A stretch of DNA of 64,000 nt from JASSUD01 sp031963445 (GTDB lineage: Bacteria > Pseudomonadota > Gammaproteobacteria > Burkholderiales > Burkholderiaceae), in NCBI GenBank assembly GCA_031963445.1, contig JASSUH010000001.1, positions 806,001 to 870,000 of the forward strand, given 5' to 3'. The translations under genes and the position numbers were made by a program. Of the stretch, positions 42,031 through 51,039 are shown piece after piece; positions within the stretch are counted from its first letter, which is position 1; each line of letters starts with the position of its first letter. The notes below the pieces were generated by a model. That model saw nothing but the letters and a program-made list of their open reading frames with translations. It was not told the DNA's origin and ran no database searches.

Positions 42031-43668
42031 TTAATTACGGACTTGCAGTAAATAGTCCGCACTTTCTCGCGGCAGCGCATGTTGCCAATTCTCTCCATGA
42101 CGAGCGAGAGCAAGATCGACGTTGCCTTGTCCCCAGTTATAAGCCGCCACGACTTTTTCCCAGTTGCCTTTATATTTACGCGATAGCTGCGCCAGGTACA
42201 TGAGTCCGCCGCGGATATTGTCCTGCACGTCTAGTGGGTTAACATGCAGTTCCTTTGCCGTCCCTGGCATTAATTGCATGATGCCGAGTGCGCCTTTCGA
42301 CGAAGTCAACACATTTCCATCAGCCCCAGTATGCCGGCCACGTGATTCAATCCAAATAATTTTGAGCGCGAGTGGCAGCGGCACCCCATAGCGACGACTC
42401 ATCAGCGCGACATAATTTTCATCGACTCCCTGTCCCTGCAATTTCGTATTGAGCGCTTTCAGACTCCAATATCCCGCCGTTTCAGTCAAACCAAGCCATC
42501 CTGAGAGCAGGCTCGCTGAGCGAAATAAGCCTGCTAATAGATTGTCTTTTTCTGCCTCAGCCTGGGGCGGTTCATTGGGGATGGGGGTGGCCGCGAAGGC
42601 TGGTGCAGTGGTTGTTAATGGGGTAGGCAATATGCCAGGGATATCTTCATAGACGATACGCAAATGTTGCTGCTGTTGGTAATTGTCAAGAATTTGCTGC
42701 AGTGATTGGCGCTGATCATTTGGCAGCTTGCCGGTGACGGTCAAGATATCGTCTTGTTTGGTTATCTTCAGATGAGAAAGCAGATTGTTTTTACGCAAAG
42801 CCAAAGCGAGAGAGTTGATGGCTTGCTCAGTGTCGTTGGTGACAGACCATGTTTCCAGACCAGGTAGGCGATTGATCTGGCGGCTAACGCTAGCCCATTG
42901 TTGGTTCGCGCGTATGTTGCCAGAAATGGTGATCGAGCCAAGCGTTTGGCCTGCTGTAACCTGCGCATTTTGATATCCACTCGTCCGCAGGATATAAGCA
43001 ACGCTGCGCTGTAGATCATCCTGGCAGATAACTTGATTGCGATAGGCGATGCCGGCTTCTACTAATTGATTAAGGAAAGGTTCTAGCTTAACGCTTTCCC
43101 AGCATGAGCCAGAGAGAGTCAACGCGCCGTTTGGCTCACGCTCGATACTAATTTGCGTTAAACCAATTTCACTAAGGGCCTGTTGATATTGCGCTAGATT
43201 GAAAGATTTTTGAGCTGTCTTTGGTGTGCCAATATGCAACGCTTGGCTAGCGTACAGGAGGGTGAAAAAGACTGCGGCGGTTAAACCTGATGGCACCGTG
43301 ATGCTCAAAATTTTCAACCAGTTACGGCGGGGTTTAGGTTGGGTAACCGCGACGTGTTCGCCCGCACGCGCGAAGATAAAGGTGCAGTTACCAACACTGA
43401 TGGTTTGCCCTGGTTGGAGGGTGACTTGCGCTTGCTTTATGCTGTGCTGGTTGATTTTGCACCGCATATTAAGCGGCAGCAGGGAAACGCTTTCTTGTGA
43501 AACGCGCAAGATGCAATGCTGATCGTTGCGGTGATTGAGTTGTAGTAGGTTGATGTCCCATTGCGAACCGGCCCCAAGGGTCAACTCACCCTCAGGAAGA
43601 TGTAATTCTTGACCTGAGAGTAGGCCACCTTGAAAGACCAGTTTCCATGCAAAAGGGACAGCATTCAT
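42031..43668 (-). CDS. SctD paralogue fused to a lytic transglycosylase domain
   Basis: The 545-residue protein joins two functions. Residues 1-345 are SctD (SsaD/YscD): a cytoplasmic FHA domain (LVFQGGLLSGQELHLPEGEL), one transmembrane helix at about 120-142, and periplasmic ring repeats, matching the standard SctD at 48560-49786 along their length. Residues about 346-410 are a Pro/Ala-rich linker. Residues about 415-545 are an SLT (goose-lysozyme-type) domain with the catalytic Glu441 in IWIESRG, the GIMQLMP motif (462-468), AYNWG (509-513) and a final SADYLLQVRN. The enzyme would cut peptidoglycan at the secretion ring. It starts 7 bases after sctC, so both are co-expressed. I know of no SctD of this form. 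Confidence 0.9.
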   Translation of the reverse strand: MNAVPFAWKLVFQGGLLSGQELHLPEGELTLGAGSQWDINLLQLNHRNDQHCILRVSQESVSLLPLNMRCKINQHSIKQAQVTLQPGQTISVGNCTFIFARAGEHVAVTQPKPRRNWLKILSITVPSGLTAAVFFTLLYASQALHIGTPKTAQKSFNLAQYQQALSEIGLTQISIEREPNGALTLSGSCWESVKLEPFLNQLVEAGIAYRNQVICQDDLQRSVAYILRTSGYQNAQVTAGQTLGSITISGNIRANQQWASVSRQINRLPGLETWSVTNDTEQAINSLALALRKNNLLSHLKITKQDDILTVTGKLPNDQRQSLQQILDNYQQQQHLRIVYEDIPGILPTPLTTTAPAFAATPIPNEPPQAEAEKDNLLAGLFRSASLLSGWLGLTETAGYWSLKALNTKLQGQGVDENYVALMSRRYGVPLPLALKIIWIESRGRHTGADGNVLTSSKGALGIMQLMPGTAKELHVNPLDVQDNIRGGLMYLAQLSRKYKGNWEKVVAAYNWGQGNVDLALARHGENWQHALPRESADYLLQVRN

Positions 43669-43675
43669 TGGGTTT

Positions 43676-45229
43676 TTAGTCGATAGGGCGAGGTTCAGCC
43701 TTAATCAAGAAAAGTCGAATGACTCGCTCGGATTTAGTTCCTTTAGTGCGGAATAGTCCGCCCAGAATAGGTAAGTCGCCAAACAAAGGAATTTTCCGTG
43801 CATCTTCATGTTGCTCATCCTGTACAAAGCCACCCAGCAGTAAGCTTTGTCCGGGGCGTAAAGTTGCCTGCGTAGAAATTTCAGCGGTGCGAATACTTGG
43901 CAATACTTCCCCGTTGCCGATGGCCTCGTCTTTACGTCCATCTTCAATATTCAGGATAAGGATGATTTGATCTTTCCCATTAACGTTCTTAATAAATCGT
44001 GGTGTCACGCGCAGCAGCGATCCTGCTTCAAATTTGGCAAGCTCAGCGCTTTTAGTCCCATCTGTTCGAGTACTTTCTACTTTGGTGCGGAACGTAATGT
44101 TACGATCAAGCACGGCTTGCGTATTATTGAGGGTGACAATCGATGGGCGTGACAAAATTTTGGCCTTTGAGTGCTGTTCAAGGGCGCTAACTTGCATCAT
44201 AAAAGCATTGGGGTCTTTTAAGACGGTATTAATCCCTCCACCAAATTGTCCAAATGGCGCAGCCGTATTCAATCCAGCTCCGACCTTGCCAAAGCGCGCT
44301 GAGCCTACCCAATCGACACCGAGCATATCGATATCAGTCGCATTGACATCGATAATAGCGACCGATATTTGAATTTGCGTGGGTTGCAAGTCAAGCTGTT
44401 TGATCAGCCTTGCATAAATCGGCATATTCACTTCCCGATCGCGCACAATTACCGCGTTTTGCTGTTGGTCAGCGGAAAAAGTAGGAAGAGCAACACTTGC
44501 TGCGACATTAGCGGTTGGGGCGATAGTTGTTGGAACGTCCTCTCCGGTAATCGAACGATTCTGAACCATTTCGCGCAACACAGTGACCATCCCAGGTACA
44601 CGGACTTGTTGTGAGCGATAGGTATAGACATTGTCATTAGCCGACGCAAAACGCAGAGGAAAAACTCTGACCGTTTCTTGAGCTTTAGCCTGATTTAAAA
44701 TTTTCTCATCAAGGTTTTTGGCTAAGGTACTGACGCGCTCGATACAAGCTGGCACGCCAAACACCTCAAGCGCATTAAAGCTAGAAACGCTACGTAGTGC
44801 ACAAAACTGCTGCGTAGCAGCTTGATTATGATTCAAATAATCGACCAATTTGCCCGTAGTTAAATAACGCGGCGTAATAATTTGGCTTCTGACTTCCTGC
44901 ATCTTATAAACATAAAGCGCTTGGCCATCGTAATAAGTCGCCAGGCTAAAAAGCTGGGCGAAGCGCTCAATAATTTCATCAGGTGCCGCGTTACGGATGG
45001 TGCCTACGAAAGAGTCAGTCACTTCTGGGCTGACAATGATCGGAACACTATAATTAGCGCCAATACCTTTCAATACATCCGCTACCTTTGCCCCGCGGGT
45101 CGTAATGAAATAAGGCGAGTCCTTGCGCCAAGGAATATGTGCCGACGCCCATGCTGAAGTGGAGAGCAGAATGGTTACGATCAAGAGTATTCGCTTCACC
45201 AGAGTCCTTTTAAAACAATTTCTAAGCAT
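43676..45229 (-). CDS. sctC: T3SS outer-membrane secretin SctC (SsaC/YscC)
   Basis: The 517-residue protein has a signal peptide (KRILLIVTILLSTSAWASA), N-terminal secretin domains (ATYYDGQALYVYKMQEVRSQ) and a C-terminal secretin core. Core motifs are VDWVGSARFGKVGAGLNT, LSRPSIVTLNNTQAVLDRN and GQSLLLGGFVQDEQHEDARK. It forms the outer-membrane ring of the T3SS. It is transcribed before the fused sctD2. Confidence 0.95.
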   Translation of the reverse strand: MLRNCFKRTLVKRILLIVTILLSTSAWASAHIPWRKDSPYFITTRGAKVADVLKGIGANYSVPIIVSPEVTDSFVGTIRNAAPDEIIERFAQLFSLATYYDGQALYVYKMQEVRSQIITPRYLTTGKLVDYLNHNQAATQQFCALRSVSSFNALEVFGVPACIERVSTLAKNLDEKILNQAKAQETVRVFPLRFASANDNVYTYRSQQVRVPGMVTVLREMVQNRSITGEDVPTTIAPTANVAASVALPTFSADQQQNAVIVRDREVNMPIYARLIKQLDLQPTQIQISVAIIDVNATDIDMLGVDWVGSARFGKVGAGLNTAAPFGQFGGGINTVLKDPNAFMMQVSALEQHSKAKILSRPSIVTLNNTQAVLDRNITFRTKVESTRTDGTKSAELAKFEAGSLLRVTPRFIKNVNGKDQIILILNIEDGRKDEAIGNGEVLPSIRTAEISTQATLRPGQSLLLGGFVQDEQHEDARKIPLFGDLPILGGLFRTKGTKSERVIRLFLIKAEPRPID

Positions 45230-45787
45230 CTATTTAGCACTCTTAACAATGCTGTTATTAGGCAAGCGTTGAACAAAGCAAAAGCAAACAATGCTTTTGC
45301 TGTTAGCGCACTGGTATCTATGTAAAAGATGCCGCTCACAACTTATTCAGCACTTCCCTCGTTATTAAAGCCAGAGTTTACCTTAGTACATAACAGAATC
45401 AGCAATTCGTGCATCCAAAGAGAAGATTTTTTGGGAATTGTAAAAGAGTGCTAAAGAATTTCTGCATAGTCTCATAGCGAGAAATACTTTTGCTGTCAGT
45501 ACATTAGTAGGGTTAACAGGCAAGCATCTGAGGTAACGCAAAGGGAGGCAGCCGCCTTCATCGCGTGACATCTAATGAATGGTTTCACAGCTTTGATGGT
45601 GGTGGTCTGCTTATCAACAGAAGCCATTAATCACTTCAAAATGAAAAAAAATAGATTCGCAAGACAATGGCGTGTAGTCGGAGTTGCTCAGCCGATTTCG
45701 CTTTATAGTGGTGATTATACAAATTGGTACATTGAGTCGCTATGCGGCTTTACTTACCACCGCAACAATCGAAATGCTTGATTGATC
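45230..45787. other. Intergenic region upstream of sctC
   Basis: It holds the sctC promoter region and decayed IS sequence. A half-site GTTTACCTTA (45376-45385) resembles half of the sseA-like operator. No supported gene is present. Confidence 0.4.
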
Positions 45788-45934
45788 TGCGATTGGTTGG
45801 CTCAGGATTTATTCGATACGCTCGAACAAGTTCAAGATTATGCTACCCGTTGGCTATGAGTTTATAACCATGAGCAGCCAAACATGGCTATTGGAGGTAT
45901 TACACCAAAACAAAAATTAACTCGCTCAGCTTAG
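45788..45934 (+). pseudogene. IS3-family transposase OrfB, C-terminal remnant
   Basis: The frame reads DWLAQDLFDTLEQVQDYATR, then WL, a TGA stop, then VYNHEQPNMAIGGITPKQKL and ends at TAG 45932-45934. This is the C-terminus of an IS3-type integrase (YNxExPxxALGGxTP). The internal stop and missing N-terminus make it inactive. Confidence 0.75.
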
Positions 45935-46016
45935 CCTTCTACTTTTAAAAACTATTACAAATGGGAAGATTACCGTTTTACCAAATCTCTTGGTGCAAAC
46001 AAATATAAAGCAAAAG

Positions 46017-46334
46017 CTAAAAAACAATTGCATATCCGGCGGTACACCAATTACTGATTGTCTCAACAGTACGAAGCTTATCTAAAATCGCAAGTATGCT
46101 AGGTTTATTTTCTAGAATGTATTTAATTTTTTCTGGTGTACGAAATATTGCCGATGATTTTTGTAGAAACTCAATATCTTCGGGTTTAATGAATCGATGA
46201 TTTTGATAACTTTCTACAGGATTATTCTCTGTTTCTGTAAAAAGACCTGCTTGTGCTGATTGATTAGCAGGATCAGGGAAAAGGTAATTGGACGATAGTC
46301 TTCCTGAAGATATCAAAGGCGTTGCTTCGTTCAT
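46017..46334 (-). CDS. Short paralogue of the 306-residue candidate effector
   Basis: The 105-residue protein carries IKPEDIEFLQKSSAIF and ILDKLRTVETI, closely matching the gene just upstream on the minus strand (46431-47351). It lacks the long polar N-terminus and ends where the paralogue begins its hydrophobic region, so it is probably a truncated copy. Both lie inside the T3SS locus between the chaperone-like gene and sctC. Confidence 0.5.
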   Translation of the reverse strand: MNEATPLISSGRLSSNYLFPDPANQSAQAGLFTETENNPVESYQNHRFIKPEDIEFLQKSSAIFRTPEKIKYILENKPSILAILDKLRTVETISNWCTAGYAIVF

Positions 46335-46430
46335 AGATGCTTCCTTTTTTGCCTGCTTTTTAAGAGAGAAAATTTTAATAATATAAGCTAATCAACTTTT
46401 ATTTATATATAAATTTTCACTTTTTATATT

Positions 46431-47351
46431 TTATACAGGCAGCCTTTCATAGTAGTTCAGTCGATCAACTATTTTTTGCTTTTCTGTACTCGCATTTGCA
46501 GCGGCCAAAAAAAATGCAAATCCACATATAACGCCAAAACCAAGAATAGACAAGCCTGTTGAAGGGTCCTTTGTACCTGAAGCAAACACAAATAAAGGGC
46601 TAGCGAACATAGAAACTCCACATCCAATAAGGGATTTAGCCAGGCTGTCCTGAGCCTCACGAAGCTTGTCTAAAATTGGAAGAATGTGAGGTCTATTTTT
46701 TAGGAAAAATTGAATTTGTTCTGAAGTGTAATATATTCTCAATGTCTTCTGTAGTAACTCGATATCTTCAGGCTTAATAGTGATAGATAGGTTTTGAGAT
46801 ATTTCTACCGATACGGAACTACTTTCTCCCAAAGGATTACTGCTTCCTTGAGGAGAATTATTAGAATTAAAACTAGAGCTTATAGTTTGATAATTAGCTT
46901 GCCGCCTTGCTTCATCTCTCAAACTTATTGATGCAGAGGCTGTAGAATTTGCTTTTGAAGACTCCCCCCTTTGGCTAGGCTCTTGTATGTTGTCTTGAAA
47001 GGGAGTTTGTCCAAAACCTTGATTTTCAGCTCGAAGCCGCCTAGCCACATCTCCTAAATTAGACGAAACTTCCATTACTGAGAATGTTGGTATAACTCTT
47101 CCTCCCCCTTCTCTTTCCAAGACTAACCTTAAGTTTTCGTTTTGCAACCTGGCTATCTCAGCATCGCGTTCTTCAATTACAGCGTGCCAACGATTTTCCT
47201 CATTCGATAGCGCATGCGAGGAAAGGAGAGATGGGGAGTATGGACGTGATGGGAAAGCATCCTCTTCCAATTGAGTTTGCATAGCGCTGCCCTGCAAAAC
47301 GTGCGATGGAGAGGGCGAAGAAGAACGCGATGAGAAGGTAGAGCTAATCAT
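46431..47351 (-). CDS. Candidate T3SS effector or membrane-active protein (306 aa)
   Basis: I do not recognise a family. The first 30 residues are very Ser-rich (MISSTFSSRSSSPSPSH), a pattern common in T3SS signals. A coiled-coil stretch follows (VIEERDAEIARLQNENLRLV), then a polar linker. The C-terminal part holds IKPEDIELLQKTLRIYYTSE and two hydrophobic helices (SLIGCGVSMFASPLFVFASG, LSILGFGVICGFAFFLAAAN). It has a shorter paralogue downstream and a chaperone-like gene 348 bp upstream. Its place in the secretion locus supports a secreted role. Confidence 0.6.
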   Translation of the reverse strand: MISSTFSSRSSSPSPSHVLQGSAMQTQLEEDAFPSRPYSPSLLSSHALSNEENRWHAVIEERDAEIARLQNENLRLVLEREGGGRVIPTFSVMEVSSNLGDVARRLRAENQGFGQTPFQDNIQEPSQRGESSKANSTASASISLRDEARRQANYQTISSSFNSNNSPQGSSNPLGESSSVSVEISQNLSITIKPEDIELLQKTLRIYYTSEQIQFFLKNRPHILPILDKLREAQDSLAKSLIGCGVSMFASPLFVFASGTKDPSTGLSILGFGVICGFAFFLAAANASTEKQKIVDRLNYYERLPV

Positions 47352-47698
47352 TCATTTGCCTCAAGCAGGGTGTAAAAATTCCAATATGAATTAACCAATA
47401 AACCCAAAAGCAATTACTGATTGATCTAGATATTAAGATAAATGCTACTTCTCTCTTCTCGGGCTTTTATTGTATATTTTGAAATTTATTAAATTCACTC
47501 CGGCGAAATTTAATGTACGCAATAAGAACGATATGGTGGATGCGCGTGCAATCTAGCTGAAAAAATCGAAAATCTTTGTTTCAGATAAAAAGAGTGAGTA
47601 AAAATAAGCAGTGTTTATTGAACGCTGAAATCTTTGCCTAGCTTAATCAGGGCTGCTCTCTTTTTTATTGATGTATTTCCGATGCGCTTTAAAAATTT
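47352..47698. other. Intergenic region upstream of the candidate effector
   Basis: It is AT-rich and has no supported gene. It probably carries a promoter for the candidate effector pair. No operator-like palindrome of the sseA type was seen. Confidence 0.4.
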
Positions 47699-48172
47699 TC
47701 ATACAAAACGCGCAGCTAGCGGCTGCTGATGGGCGTGGGAACTTGGCGCTCGTTTGGGGCTAGAGAACTGGCCATGTAAAAAACGCATGAGTGCTAATAG
47801 ATTATCTAGTGCTATGCGTATTGCTGCGGGTGAATTCAATGCGTTAGCGTCAAAACGCTTCCAAAGTAGCCAGCGTTCGCCTTCGCGTTGTAGTCCGAAA
47901 TCGAACGTTTGCTCGCTTGCCGCGAGTAATAAAGAAATGTGCTGCGCTTGCGCCAAATAATCGGGGTGAGGTGGAAAGCTAAGCGCTGCGCATAAGCCTA
48001 ATGCGCAGCTTTGCATGCGCCCAAAGGCGCCACGAAAATGAAATTCTGCGTAACTAGGGCCAGTTGTTTGTATCTCTAAGTAAGGAACTTGCTCTAGGCA
48101 AGGCGGAATTGCACAGCTTGTATCGCTAAGATCATCGCTAGTCAGAGACTTGCTTATTTTCTTGTTGTGCAT
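47699..48172 (-). CDS. Class I T3SS chaperone-like protein
   Basis: The 157-residue protein shows a pattern like CesT-type chaperones: strands near the start (PYLEIQTTGPSYAEFHFRG), a hydrophobic LLLAASEQTFDFGLQREGER stretch with WLLWKRFD, and a final amphipathic helix (AIRIALDNLLALMRFLHGQF). Such dimers bind the N-termini of effectors. It lies after the ssaE-like gene and before the candidate effector pair, which may be its cargo. The family call is by pattern, not identity. Confidence 0.5.
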   Translation of the reverse strand: MHNKKISKSLTSDDLSDTSCAIPPCLEQVPYLEIQTTGPSYAEFHFRGAFGRMQSCALGLCAALSFPPHPDYLAQAQHISLLLAASEQTFDFGLQREGERWLLWKRFDANALNSPAAIRIALDNLLALMRFLHGQFSSPKRAPSSHAHQQPLAARFV

Positions 48173-48262
48173 TGTGAAAAAGCTTTTAGCTTCGGCGTTG
48201 GGATGCTGATTGTCGCATTTTTCCAGCTCTCATCTTTGGCGTTTTGCTCTTTATGCAGAGGC

Positions 48263-48550
48263 TCACCCTGTGTTTCTTGGGTTCCGATTCGTGCCAGTGA
48301 GATTAGATGGCGCTGCCATCGCAGGAAAAGAGCCATGATAAATACCCCAGATAGTATCTACCACTGGATAAGTCTGCTCAATGGCAGCAAGTTGGCGCGT
48401 ATATATACGGTATTGTGCGGTCGTGCACCCTTGCTGCACGGTCTCTTGCAGGCGCTTTGTCTCGGCGTCAAGCATAGCGACTAGCTGCTTGCGATAGCTG
48501 CCGCTTTTATCCGCGTATAAAAGATCTTCGAGCTCGGTAATACGAAACAT
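48263..48550 (-). CDS. SsaE/YscE-like co-chaperone
   Basis: The 95-residue protein matches Salmonella SsaE by layout: ITELEDLLYADKSGSY at the start, a helical middle, and AAIEQTYPVVDTIWGIYHGS near the end (SsaE has LEAIEQAENIINIIYYRYHN). It follows the standard sctD by nine bases, as ssaE follows ssaD in SPI-2. SsaE assists needle or translocator chaperoning. Confidence 0.7.
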   Translation of the reverse strand: MFRITELEDLLYADKSGSYRKQLVAMLDAETKRLQETVQQGCTTAQYRIYTRQLAAIEQTYPVVDTIWGIYHGSFPAMAAPSNLTGTNRNPRNTG

Positions 48551-48559
48551 GGAGGATGA

Positions 48560-49786
48560 CTATAGACCGAGTGGAAGATGAACCAATTGCCCTTCTTTTT
48601 GAAGTTCAACACCAGTGGCGTCTAACCCTGTAATCGTATAGCCGCTGGGCAGTGTGCTGCCAGTTTGTACGCGTACACCGTTAGCGAGTTGTAGTGAAGC
48701 AGAGTTCGCATTGCCGCTGTAGCTTGCAATCGGCGCTGGGAATATTCCGGCTTCTTGCTCAGATGCTGGAATATCTTGATAAACGATGCGCAGCTGCTGT
48801 TGCTGTTGGTAATCTTCAAGGACTTGCTGCAGCGATTGGCGTTGTTCAGTTGGCAGCTGACCAGTGACCGTCAGAATATCGTCTTGCTTGACGATGCTTA
48901 GGCGAGAGAGCAAGTTTTTCTCGCGCAAAGCTAGCACGAGAGAATCAATGGTTTGCTCAGAATTGTTGGTGACGGACCAGGCTTTTAAACCGGGGAGATG
49001 ATTAAGCTGGCGGCTGACGCTAGCCCATTGATCATCGGCGCGGATGCTGCCAGAGATCGCGATTGAGCCGAGCGTTGGGCCAGTGGTAACTTGCGCTTGA
49101 TATCCATTCGCCCGCAACACATAGGCGACACTGCGTTGCAACTCGTCCTGGCACATCACCTGATTACGATAGGCAACGCCAGATGCCACTAACTGATTAA
49201 GGAAGGGGTCGAGCTTGGCGGCTTCCCAGCATGAGCCAGAAAGGGTTAATGCACCAGTTGAATCGCGTTCTACGCGAATCTGCGCTAGACCGGTTTCTTT
49301 GAGAGCTTGTTGGTATTGCTCGACATTAAACGGCTCTTGTGCAGGCCTTGGCACCGAGGCACGCAACTCTTGGCTAGCATAGAGAAGGGTGACGAGGATA
49401 CCAGCGGCGAGCCCACCTGGGAGCGCCACGCCTAAGACTTGTAGCCAGTTATTGCGAGGATTGTGGGTAACAAAAGGAACGTGTTCGCCGGCGCGCGCGA
49501 GCGCAAATGTGCAGCCGCCGATGTTGACCGTTTGGCCTGGTTGTAGCGTGACTTCTTCTTGCTTGACTCGACGGCGATTAACTTTGCAAGGCATGCTAAG
49601 CGGCAACAGAGAGACGCTTTCTTGCGTAATGCGCAGCATGCAGTGCTGGTCGTTATCGAGCCGTAGTAGGTCGATATCCCATTGATGGCCAGCGCCGAGG
49701 GTCAGCTCACCTTCGGGCAAATGTAACTCTTGACCCGACAGCAAACCACCCTGAAAGACAAGTTTCCAAGCGAAACGAGATGTCAT
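48560..49786 (-). CDS. sctD: T3SS inner-membrane ring protein SctD (standard form, SsaD-like)
   Basis: The 408-residue protein has an N-terminal FHA domain (FAWKLVFQGGLLSGQELHLP), one transmembrane helix near residues 115-137, and periplasmic ring-building domains. It ends in a compact domain (VRVQTGSTLPSGYTITGLDA then GQLVHLPLGL). It lies between the sseE-like and ssaE-like genes, the SPI-2 position apart from sctC. The first 340 residues are strongly similar to the fused paralogue at 42031-43668. Confidence 0.93.
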   Translation of the reverse strand: MTSRFAWKLVFQGGLLSGQELHLPEGELTLGAGHQWDIDLLRLDNDQHCMLRITQESVSLLPLSMPCKVNRRRVKQEEVTLQPGQTVNIGGCTFALARAGEHVPFVTHNPRNNWLQVLGVALPGGLAAGILVTLLYASQELRASVPRPAQEPFNVEQYQQALKETGLAQIRVERDSTGALTLSGSCWEAAKLDPFLNQLVASGVAYRNQVMCQDELQRSVAYVLRANGYQAQVTTGPTLGSIAISGSIRADDQWASVSRQLNHLPGLKAWSVTNNSEQTIDSLVLALREKNLLSRLSIVKQDDILTVTGQLPTEQRQSLQQVLEDYQQQQQLRIVYQDIPASEQEAGIFPAPIASYSGNANSASLQLANGVRVQTGSTLPSGYTITGLDATGVELQKEGQLVHLPLGL

Positions 49787-49940
49787 ACTTACCAGCCTTT
49801 TAGCCTATAAAAACGATATTTCTTTAAGATAATTATGCAATTTTTGCGCCTTTTTTATCCCTGTCTTCCTTATTGCCTACCGTCGCATTTTTTGTTTTAC
49901 GTGATAGAAATAACATTGTAGACAACAAATCAGGGTAGCG

Positions 49941-50378
49941 TTACGTGCTTGTGTTGTTTTCAAACACAAGCCAGCGATAAGGCCCTTCAAAAGTGGGCGC
50001 AGCACCTTGTTTAATCAGAAGCTCTGCTAATACTGCTCGCTTTGCTTGTTCTTCAGGTGAGCCGACTTGATCAAGCATCATTCCTTTGATGCGCCGCACA
50101 CCGGCTAACTTCATCACCTCACGCGCAAAGCGCAGAAAACGAGCAACACTGCCAGCCAAACCCGTATCAGTCTGACTGGTTGAAACAAGGTCGCAGATTA
50201 TAACCGTATCGCCCTCAGTGCGAAAGGCGATACGTACAGTACCTAACTGAACTTGATACCCAATTTGCCAATCTGAATCTAGAAAGTAGTAGGGCTGTAG
50301 TACATGCCCTAAAGATTCGAGATGGCGCGCTACTGGGTCGTTTGGGTCGAGGATGTTGTCTGCTGAACGTGTTGTCAC
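49941..50378 (-). CDS. sseE: SseE-like protein
   Basis: The 145-residue protein follows the sseD-like gene, as does sseE in SPI-2, and starts with GTG. The layout (PYYFLDSDWQIGYQVQLGTV, VIICDLVSTSQ, LLIKQGAAPTFEGPYRWLVF) fits SseE, a protein of unclear role thought to be a chaperone. The call rests on order and general pattern. Confidence 0.6.
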   Translation of the reverse strand: MTTRSADNILDPNDPVARHLESLGHVLQPYYFLDSDWQIGYQVQLGTVRIAFRTEGDTVIICDLVSTSQTDTGLAGSVARFLRFAREVMKLAGVRRIKGMMLDQVGSPEEQAKRAVLAELLIKQGAAPTFEGPYRWLVFENNTST

Positions 50379-50389
50379 TCAATTAACCA

Positions 50390-51019
50390 TTATTGCCGTG
50401 CGACGCTCAGTATGTTCTGCATTTTCTGAGTTATATCGGCCATCATTTCACAAAGGCTAGCGAAAAGGCGAGCTGCTTCTTGAAACCATTCTCGAGCATT
50501 TCGTTCTATGTTTTGCCATACATCAGTTAGCGTTTGTTCTTTACGGCCTATTTCGCCCTCAATTTGGGGTCTTTGTTTTAAATAAGCCCCGCCAGCATGC
50601 GTTATCATTCCTACAGCAGCATCTCTGACACTCCCAGCAATATGAGCTTTCTCTATGTTCTTATACTGATAGATTCCTATGCTGAGGCAAGTCGCTAGCT
50701 CAAGAAGACCTACCGTTATCTCTACACGAGCTATTCCTTTGATACTTTCTATGATTTTACTAACAGCTTTTGTAAACTCATTTACTCTTTGTTGAATAAA
50801 GTTTTCTGTAAATTTCATGTTTAGATCTCGCATCATAATGGCGAAATCTTTCATCAGCCTATTAATCATCAGCATGATCGAATGAAATGACTGAGCTTCG
50901 TCTTTTAATTCAGGCACCCATTTATCAAAAGCTTTCTCATTTGCTGAGGCTTTTTCATTTGTCTGGTAACACGATGGTTTTTCTTGATCTGGTATAACGA
51001 CTGCAACTAAGCTACTCAT
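50390..51019 (-). CDS. sseD: T3SS translocator SseD-like (SctB)
   Basis: The protein follows the sseC-like gene. I chose the ATG at 51019 (MSSLVAVVIPDQE), six bases after GGAG. It is helical with one central hydrophobic stretch (VEITVGLLELATCLSIGIYQ), as expected for the smaller translocator that forms the pore in the host membrane with SseC. The sequence itself is not strongly conserved. Confidence 0.7.
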   Translation of the reverse strand: MSSLVAVVIPDQEKPSCYQTNEKASANEKAFDKWVPELKDEAQSFHSIMLMINRLMKDFAIMMRDLNMKFTENFIQQRVNEFTKAVSKIIESIKGIARVEITVGLLELATCLSIGIYQYKNIEKAHIAGSVRDAAVGMITHAGGAYLKQRPQIEGEIGRKEQTLTDVWQNIERNAREWFQEAARLFASLCEMMADITQKMQNILSVARQ

Positions 51020-51039
51020 CATAATCTCCAAAGTTAAAA

